Origin: CAZRVH01 sp964603635
GTDB lineage: Bacteria; Patescibacteriota; Gracilibacteria; Peribacterales; Peribacteraceae
Reading direction: 5' to 3'
Length of the DNA stretch: 18,253 nt
Assembly (NCBI GenBank): GCA_964603635.1
Contig: CAZRVH010000019.1
Location: 1 to 18,253 of the forward strand
The translations under genes and the position numbers were made by a program. The notes under the pieces were generated by a model that made no database searches, was not told where the DNA came from, and saw nothing but the letters and a program-made list of their open reading frames with translations. Positions 1 through 6,700 of the stretch are shown here, piece after piece. How positions within the stretch are numbered: position 1 is the first letter of the stretch; the number at the start of each line of letters is the position of its first letter.

Positions 1-1892
1 CCATCGACGAAGCCATGGCCGGACACGCGAACACGATCCTCGTGACTTTGAATGACGACGGCTCCGTGACGGTGGAGGATAACGGACGCGGTATTCCGGT
101 GGAGATGCATCCCACGGCAAAGAAAAGCACCCTCGAAGTCGTTCTTACCGTGCTCCACGCCGGAGGAAAATTCGGAGGCGAAGGAAGCGGATACAAGGTG
201 TCCGGAGGATTGCACGGGGTCGGATCATCCGTGGTGAACGCGCTTTCCAACTACATGAAGGCCGAGGTGCATCGCGACGGCGAATTCCACGTGCAGGAAT
301 ACAAGCGCGGTAAGCCGCAGGCCAACGTGAAGAAGATGGGCAAGTCGGGCAAACACGGAACGATCATCACGTTCCTTCCCGATGATTCGATTTTCAACAC
401 GATGGAATTCAGTTTGGATACCCTCCTGACGCGTTTCCGCCAGCAGTGTTACCTCACGAAGGGGATCACGCTCGGTGTCATGGACGCGCGCAGCGTGCGC
501 CCGGAAGCCGATTTGAAGTACCCGCGCCTCTATCGCTTCTCCTTCGAAGGCGGAACGGCCGCGTATGTTTCGCATCTCAACGAATCGCAGGAGCGCATCG
601 GATCGCCGATTTCCTTTGAAAAGGATACGCCGGACGGATCGGTGGAAGTGGCTTTGCAATACACGCAGAGCTTCCAGGAGAACGTGCTCAGCTTCGCGAA
701 CAACATCCACACCGCGGAAGGAGGACATCACCTCACGGGATTCAAAGCCGCCCTCACGCGCACGATCAATGCGTACGGACGCAAGTATGAAATGCTGAAG
801 GAGAAGGATGAAAACCTGTCCGCCGATGACGTGCGCGAAGGTCTCACCGCCGTCATCTCCGTCCGCCTGCGCGAGCCGCAGTTCGAAGGACAGACGAAGG
901 GCAAGCTTGGCAACGCGGAGATGAAGCCGGCCGTGGAAACGGTCGTGAACGAAATGCTGTCACAGTACCTGGAAGAGCATCCGGGCGAAGGAAAGGAAAT
1001 CGTCAACAAGTGTCTCTTGGCCGCCCGCGCCCGCATGGCCGCCCGCGCCGCCCGCGACAGCGTCATCCGCAAGGGGGCGCTGGAAGGTATGACCCTCCCC
1101 GGCAAGCTGGCCGATTGCCAGAGCCGCGATCCCGCCGAGTGCGAACTGTTCATCGTCGAGGGAGATTCCGCAGGAGGTTCCGCCAAGCAGGGGCGTAAGA
1201 AGGAATTCCAAGCGATTCTTCCGCTCAAGGGAAAGATCCTCAACGTGGAGCAGGCACGCCTCGATAAAATGCTCGGCAACAACGAAGTGAAGGCGCTCAT
1301 CATCGCCATGGGCATCGGCATAGGCGAGGTGAAGGACATCAGCAAGCTGCGCTATCACCGCATCGTCCTCATGACGGATGCCGACGTCGACGGCGCGCAC
1401 ATCCGCACGCTGCTCCTCACGCTCTACTTCCGCTACTTCCCGGAGCTCATCGAGAAGAACCACCTCTACATCGCCCAGCCGCCGCTCTTCAAGATGCAGA
1501 AAGGCAAGGATGTCCGCTACGTCTTCAACGAAGCCGAGCGCGAAACCATCCTGAGGGAATGGGGGGTATCCGGCGACGAATTGGAGATCACGGGCGAAGG
1601 GGATGACGAACCTGCTCCCGCCGCGGGCGAAGAAGCCGAGGCCGGTGCCAAGGCCAAGGAAAAGAAAACGCCGAAGGTGTCCGTCCAACGTTACAAGGGT
1701 CTCGGAGAAATGAACGCGGACCAGCTCTACGATACGACGATGGACCCCGACCAGCGCACGTTGCTCCGCGTGACCATGGACGACGCCGAGAAGGCGAACG
1801 CCGTGTTCTCCACGCTCATGGGCTCCGAAGTCGCGCCGCGCCGCAAGTTCATCCAGGCGCACGCGAAGACGGTGAAGAACCTGGATATCTGA
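1..1892 (+). CDS. gyrB: DNA gyrase subunit B (5' truncated by window)
   Basis: This is the ATPase subunit of DNA gyrase, the type IIA topoisomerase that introduces negative supercoils with GyrA. The frame is open from base 3 (I-D-E-A), so the ATG at 15 is internal. By family comparison about 45-50 N-terminal residues lie outside the window. Visible in order: the GHKL ATPase motifs (DNGRGIP, then GGLHGVG near base 205), the transducer domain, the TOPRIM motif EGDSAGG near base 1156, the Mg-binding DADVDGAH near 1377, and a C-terminal YKGLGEMN followed by a typical GyrB ending (RRKFI, NLDI). The absence of the E. coli-type insert and these ending motifs favour GyrB over ParE. An acidic Ala/Glu/Lys-rich insert (about 1590-1676) separates TOPRIM from the tail. 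The gene ends with tandem stops TGA TAG and converges on hisS. Confidence 0.96.
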   Translation, partial: IDEAMAGHANTILVTLNDDGSVTVEDNGRGIPVEMHPTAKKSTLEVVLTVLHAGGKFGGEGSGYKVSGGLHGVGSSVVNALSNYMKAEVHRDGEFHVQEYKRGKPQANVKKMGKSGKHGTIITFLPDDSIFNTMEFSLDTLLTRFRQQCYLTKGITLGVMDARSVRPEADLKYPRLYRFSFEGGTAAYVSHLNESQERIGSPISFEKDTPDGSVEVALQYTQSFQENVLSFANNIHTAEGGHHLTGFKAALTRTINAYGRKYEMLKEKDENLSADDVREGLTAVISVRLREPQFEGQTKGKLGNAEMKPAVETVVNEMLSQYLEEHPGEGKEIVNKCLLAARARMAARAARDSVIRKGALEGMTLPGKLADCQSRDPAECELFIVEGDSAGGSAKQGRKKEFQAILPLKGKILNVEQARLDKMLGNNEVKALIIAMGIGIGEVKDISKLRYHRIVLMTDADVDGAHIRTLLLTLYFRYFPELIEKNHLYIAQPPLFKMQKGKDVRYVFNEAERETILREWGVSGDELEITGEGDDEPAPAAGEEAEAGAKAKEKKTPKVSVQRYKGLGEMNADQLYDTTMDPDQRTLLRVTMDDAEKANAVFSTLMGSEVAPRRKFIQAHAKTVKNLDI

Positions 1893-1913
1893 TAGTAGTT
1901 GTGTATTACAAAT

Positions 1914-1940
1914 GTGTCGTGGTTCGACGCGCTCTTTTTT
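1914..1940 (+). terminator. Possible intrinsic terminator of gyrB
   Basis: A 6-bp stem (GTGTCG 1914-1919, CGACGC 1925-1930, one G-U pair) with a 5-nt loop lies 22 bp past the gyrB stop. It is followed after 4 nt by six T residues (1935-1940). The stem is short and the T run is not immediately adjacent, so termination is likely but not certain. Confidence 0.45.
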
Positions 1941-1942
1941 GA

Positions 1943-2108
1943 CCTCACCCTAGCCCTCTCCATGTGTGGAGAGGGGATGCTTCATGAAACGTCCTACCTA
2001 AAAGTCTCCGCATCCTGTCGGATGCGCTCGAATGTCTCAAAAAATAACTACACCGCATATCGAAACCTGCATGCCACCCTCTCCCTTTAGGAGAGGGTCG
2101 GGGTGAGG
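1943..2108. repeat. REP/BIME-like paired-hairpin element
   Basis: The two ends are 19-nt inverted repeats (1943-1961 and 2090-2108) that match at 16 of 19 positions. Each end contains its own hairpin. The left has CCCTCTCC/GGAGAGGG with a 6-nt loop (1954-1975). The right has ACCCTCTCC/GGAGAGGGT with a 5-nt loop (2076-2098). The AT-richer core carries no gene. Two REP units in opposite orientation resemble the BIME or MITE type of non-autonomous element. It sits between convergent gyrB and hisS, where it could also stop transcription from either side. No tyrosine transposase is in the window. Confidence 0.7.
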
Positions 2109-2120
2109 CCGAAGGAGTCC

Positions 2121-3455
2121 TTATTCCCCCAGATGATCCTTCAGCGTGTAGGTGTCGAGGTTGTCGGCGCCGAGCAGCTTGATAACCTGGGGGATCGCGT
2201 CCTTGTACTTGATCTGTTTCTGCTTGCCGGCCTTCATGTCGCGCAGGATGATCGTTCCTTCCTTCACTTCCATCTTGCCAAGCAGCAGCGTGTAGCGGGA
2301 CTCGAACTTATCGGCCAGACGCATCTGGCTCTTTAGGCTTGCTTCACCGACCGCTCCGATGGTGTGCACGCCCTTGTCGCGAAGCGCCGTGATGAGGCGC
2401 AGGCATTCTTTCTTCGCTTGCGGTCCGAGCTGCGCCACGAAGACGTCGACCTGGTCCTTGTCCGGGGCCTGGACGCCCGCTTCCTTCATGTGCCAGATGA
2501 CGCGCTCCATGCCGAACGCGGCTCCGAGTCCCGGGGTCGGCTTGCCGCCGAGCTGTTCGATGAGCGAATCGTAGCGGCCTCCGCCTCCCACGGCGTTTTG
2601 CGCGCCCGTGGATGCATCCCAGAATTCGAACACGGTCTGGTTGTAGTAATCGAGTCCGCGGACCAAGCCTTCATTCGGTTGATACGCGATGTCGAGCGCG
2701 TCGAGGTATTCCAGGACGGTCTCGTGGTACGCCTTGCTTTCGTCGTCGACGAACTGCGACAGTTTCGGCGCGTTCTTCAGCAGGATCTGGGTATCTTCTT
2801 CCTTGGAATCCAGCAGGCGCAGGGGATTGGTTTCCAGGCGCTTGCGGTCGAGTTCCGGAAGGTGTCGCTCCTTGCCGATGAAGAAATCCTTCACGGCCTG
2901 CGTGAACGCGACGCGGTGTTCGTTGGTTCCGATGTTGTTGATCTGCAGCGTGAGGCGGTCGAGGATGCGCAGGTCCTTCAGGATCTTCACGCACACCTGG
3001 ATCAGCTGCGCGTCGAGCGACGCGTCCTTGAGCCCGATCGTCTCGATGTCGAATTGGTGAAACTGGCGGTAGCGTCCTTTCTGCGGACGGTCGTGGCGGA
3101 AGCACGGACCGATGGAATACAGCTGCACGGGCTGGGCCAGCTGCTGCATGCCGTGCTCGATGTACGAACGGCAGATGCTCGCCGTGAATTCTGGGCGAAG
3201 CGCGAACGCGACGCTGTCGTCGTCCGCTTTCTGTTTGCTGTTCACGAGATAGAGTTCCTTCTCCACCACGTCCGTGTACTCGCCGATGCCTCGCTCGAAG
3301 ATGGCGCGGTTTTCGAAGATAGGCGTGTCGATGCGCTTGAACGCGGCTTGGCGCGCGCGATGGCGCACGGCCTTCTTGATGTACGTCATGTACTGATTGT
3401 CCTGCGGAAGGACATCGTGCGTTCCTTTCGGCGTGCGGAAGAGTGGTTGCGACAT
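2121..3455 (-). CDS. hisS: Histidyl-tRNA synthetase
   Basis: A class II aminoacyl-tRNA synthetase that charges tRNA-His with histidine in the cytoplasm. The 444 residues fall within the usual bacterial range. The N-terminal PKGTHDVLP is typical. LRPEFTAS (about 86-93) and motif 2 with the ATP-contacting Arg (GPCFRHDRPQKGRYRQFHQF, about 116-135) follow. The His-specific loop LVRGLDYYNQTVFE is at about 260-273 and motif 3 (GLGAAFGMERVI) at about 308-319. A C-terminal anticodon-binding domain completes the protein. The ATG at 3455 gives the expected MSQPLFRTPKG start. No Shine-Dalgarno is present; the leader just upstream reads TGGTTTTCCCT. Its product charges the tRNA-His encoded 6.6 kb away at 10071-10148, but the two are not co-transcribed. 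Confidence 0.96.
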   Translation of the reverse strand: MSQPLFRTPKGTHDVLPQDNQYMTYIKKAVRHRARQAAFKRIDTPIFENRAIFERGIGEYTDVVEKELYLVNSKQKADDDSVAFALRPEFTASICRSYIEHGMQQLAQPVQLYSIGPCFRHDRPQKGRYRQFHQFDIETIGLKDASLDAQLIQVCVKILKDLRILDRLTLQINNIGTNEHRVAFTQAVKDFFIGKERHLPELDRKRLETNPLRLLDSKEEDTQILLKNAPKLSQFVDDESKAYHETVLEYLDALDIAYQPNEGLVRGLDYYNQTVFEFWDASTGAQNAVGGGGRYDSLIEQLGGKPTPGLGAAFGMERVIWHMKEAGVQAPDKDQVDVFVAQLGPQAKKECLRLITALRDKGVHTIGAVGEASLKSQMRLADKFESRYTLLLGKMEVKEGTIILRDMKAGKQKQIKYKDAIPQVIKLLGADNLDTYTLKDHLGE

Positions 3456-3602
3456 AGGGAAAACCAGTCAAATGAAAAGCTACGGATACATCAAAGGCTA
3501 GCAGAAAAACCGTATTGTGCAAAGGATCATGTATGGCGCCCCTGATGACGCAAACATGTCATAGCGAGTCTACAAAAGCATCCGATGCCATAGTGCGATA
3601 GG

Positions 3603-3620
3603 GTGTCAAAATTTTGATAC
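3603..3620. promoter_or_regulatory. 18-bp palindrome, possible operator
   Basis: GTGTCAAAATTTTGATAC is a dyad with 8 of 9 complementary pairs; the exception is a G/T at the third position. It lies about 40 bp upstream of the -35 box of the DUF11 gene promoter and about 150 bp upstream of hisS. The symmetry and AT core suit a dimeric regulator, but no matching regulator is encoded nearby, so the role is inferred only from shape and place. Confidence 0.35.
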
Positions 3621-3657
3621 GGTCTTATAAACGAAAGAGAATCGGCTAAAAAACATA

Positions 3658-3684
3658 TTGACATGCTGAAAAAAGGCTTATAAT
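3658..3684 (+). promoter_or_regulatory. Sigma70-type promoter of the DUF11 surface protein gene
   Basis: TTGACA at 3658-3663 and TATAAT at 3679-3684, both consensus, with a slightly short 15-bp spacer. The expected start near 3691 leaves a leader of about 24 nt before the ATG at 3715. It would also exclude the alternative TTG at 3694 as an efficient start. Confidence 0.65.
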
Positions 3685-3714
3685 CCTCCTCTTTTGGATT
3701 TTCCTTCCATTCCT

Positions 3715-6700
3715 ATGAAACGGTCCGTTTCTTTCTTGTCCGGCCTGGTCTTTATTTCATCGACATTGATCGTTTTCCTTGCTTCCGGTGCATCCCTTGC
3801 GAAAGAAACAAGTACCGCTGAATCGCCGTATGGAGACCGTCCCGAGCACATCGATGTCGACAATGCGTACCGTCCGCCGATGGTGTACGCCGACGAGGTG
3901 GACCTGAAGGTGGTCGCGGACCGACGCTTGGAAGGTGCCTTCGACATCATCAATGACACCGATGAGACCGTCTCCGACTTGGGGTATCGCATCGAGGTCT
4001 ACGGGGATCCCCTGGGGGAGGAAGGGGGAAACGACCCGCAGGTTCTTTTCGGACGCTTGCAATCCGGCGATGCTATCGCGTTGACCGCCAAGGAGCGCAG
4101 GAACGTATCCTTCGCTTTCGATCTTCCGTCCCTGCCGAAGGGTGCCTACGTGGCGCAGGTGCAAATCCTGCAGACCGGTGGCCGCAAGCTCGGCTGGGGC
4201 CGTGCGCCCCTCGTTCTCACCAAGGGGACGGCGGATTTCGTGTATGCGTACGAAGCATCCATCGTGTTGCCCGAATTCGCGGGCCGCGAGGTGCATCCCT
4301 TGACGGGGCCGAACGTGGACCCGGGCGGCGCACTGATGCTTACGGCAAAAGTGGAGCACTCCATGCCTGCTGCCAAGACGGCGGTGCCGACGATCGAGTG
4401 GCATGAATTCGATGAATCGCGCCCGGTTGCGCATGTCGAATCCTTCGATGCCGTTTCCGTGAAGCCTGGCGAACTCTCCCTGTTGACGCTCCCGATCAAG
4501 GCTCCCGCCAAGCCGGGCGTCTACGTCGGATTGCTGACGTTGCGAGACGGACGTTCGGTCATATCCACCATCGGGCGGTACCGCATCGTCGTGCGCGGCG
4601 TGAGCGCCGATCTCATCTCCGCCCGCCTTGCTTCCGTAGCCACGAAAAAGGGTGAGACGGCTTTCGCACGCATCGATTACGTCGGGGCGGCGGACGCGGA
4701 GACGCGCATTGCCGGTCAATTGAAGGTGGAACTCCGTGATGCCGAGGGTGTCGCCGGCTCCCTGTCCGTGCCGGAAATCCGCCTGACGGACGGGGTGGGA
4801 CGCGGCACGGCACGCATCGAGCTGACGCGGGATCTGGCATCCGAGCCGAACCTGCGCGTGGTCATCGGCGATACAGCCGGAAACGTCCTGCGTGACGCGG
4901 TCGTTCCTGTCAGTCTTTCCGCCGAACAGATCGAATCCGCCAAGTCGTCGTCCACGTTGCTTTTGTGGGCTTCTTGGTACGCGCAGCCGTATTACCTCGC
5001 ATTCGCATTCGTCGCCCTCACGGTCCTTCTGTGTCTCGGATTCATCATCCATGCAGGGGTGAAGTACGCCTCCGGCCCTTCGAAGGCATTCCAATCCGTA
5101 TCGGCCGCATTCCTCGTGGGCGTCTTGCTCTTCATGCAGTCGCCGTTCGCCATGGCGTTCGGCGGAAGCAACGGCCTGGAAGTCTTCTCTCCCATTACCG
5201 TCGGCGAGAACGAGAATAACGCGGCGGACAGAGTCGCTTACCAGGGTTACTGGGGAGAGATTTACAATCAGCCGACCGTCGCGCTTTTCGTAAACCGTCC
5301 GCTGCATAACGGTATCTACCAGTGCAACACGCCGGTTCCGTTCGAATACCGCATCGATTTCGCCGCCTGCAACAACATGCCTTCCGGCGGACGCGTGCTT
5401 GCCCATTTCGATCTCAGCCAGCAGCACCAGTCCAGCCTGCTCGGTTCCGGCGCGAACTGGATCAAGGTTTACGACCAGGCCTACGGCCAGCCCGCCACCT
5501 GCACCACGCGCGCGTGCATCCATAGTTATTCCCAGAACACGACCCTCGATCTCAACGCCGCGGGATTGCCCGCGAATGCCGCGAGGACGACCCTGCGCGT
5601 CGTCGTGAAGCATAACCCGTACCTGGACGGAAGCATTGCCTTCCCGGATGACTCGGTAGTTTTGTCCGACTTTTACTTCTCGCGCCGCGTCGCGCAGGCA
5701 TTCAACCTGTGGCTGAACTTCGCATGCGCCCAGCCCAAAGCGGATATTCATGTCACGAAAACAGCCGTCACGCCTTCGGTTGACCGCGGAAACCAGGCAT
5801 CCTTCGCCGTCACTGTCCGCAACAACGGTCCGGACGCCGCGCATAACGTCGTCGTGACGGACCAGGTTCCAAGCGGACTCACCCTTGCGAGCAGTTCCGA
5901 CAGCCGTTGCGGCGCCCAAGGAAGCGCCATCGTGTGTAATTTCGGCACCATGTCGAACGGCTCGCAGATCCCCGTCACGTTTACGTTCCAAACGGCGCAA
6001 TCGACCGCATGCGGATCCCTCGCCAACCATGTTTCCGCGCAGACGTCCACGCAGGATGACAACCTTTCGAACAACAACGCCAGCGCTTCCATCCAGGTCA
6101 ACTGCCCCGTGCAGTATGGCTGCATCGACATCGTGAAGGAGGCATCGGACGCCAATGGCAACGTGATTTCTCCCGTCCCGCAATTCACCTTCACGCTGGA
6201 CGGAAACCAGACGGCGGTCACCGACTCCACCGGGCGCGTCCGCATCAACAACGTTTCCCCGGGATCGCATGCCGTCACGGAAACCGTTCCGAACGGATGG
6301 CAGCAGCTCCTGGTGACCCCTGCCAACGGGGTCGTGACCGTGACGGCCGGATCGCAGTGCGCGAACGTCCTTTTCCGCAACAGGCAGATCGCCGCCCCCA
6401 CGCTTGACCTGACCGTCACGAAGAGCGCTCCCGCCTCCGTCACCCGCGGCAACACGCTTTTCTATTCGATCGTCGTCACGAACGTCGGTCCCGCGACGGC
6501 AAGCAACGTCGTCGTGACGGACCCGGTTCCAAGCGGATTCATCTATATGCCGGGCCTCTCGGATTCGGCCTGCGGACTCACCGGAGGACAGGTGGTGTGC
6601 CAACTGGGTTCCATGTCGCCGGGAAGCCGCTCGCTGAGCCTCGCGTTCAACATCCCCGAAATCCAGAACTGCACGCAGACGTCGGTGCAGAACACGGCTA

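Larger units (their letters stand above)
3456..3714. other. Divergent control region between hisS and the DUF11 gene
   Basis: 259 bp with no coding potential worth calling. It holds the 18-bp palindrome at 3603-3620 and the promoter at 3658-3684 for the + strand gene. No convincing promoter for hisS was found on the - strand: a TTGACA (3609-3604) lacks a good -10 at normal spacing. No T-box or riboswitch structure was recognised by eye. Confidence 0.5.

Noticed and set aside
2364..3545. A 393-codon + strand frame over hisS
   Set aside because: Antisense to a fully conserved hisS; composition is typical of a shadow frame.
3685..3690. TCCTCC in the DUF11 leader as a ribosome site
   Set aside because: It has the sequence of the anti-SD, not the SD, so it cannot pair with 16S rRNA in that role.
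3694..3714. TTG start that would extend the DUF11 protein by 7 residues
   Set aside because: It lies within a few bases of the predicted transcript start and puts non-signal residues before a clean signal peptide that begins at the ATG at 3715.
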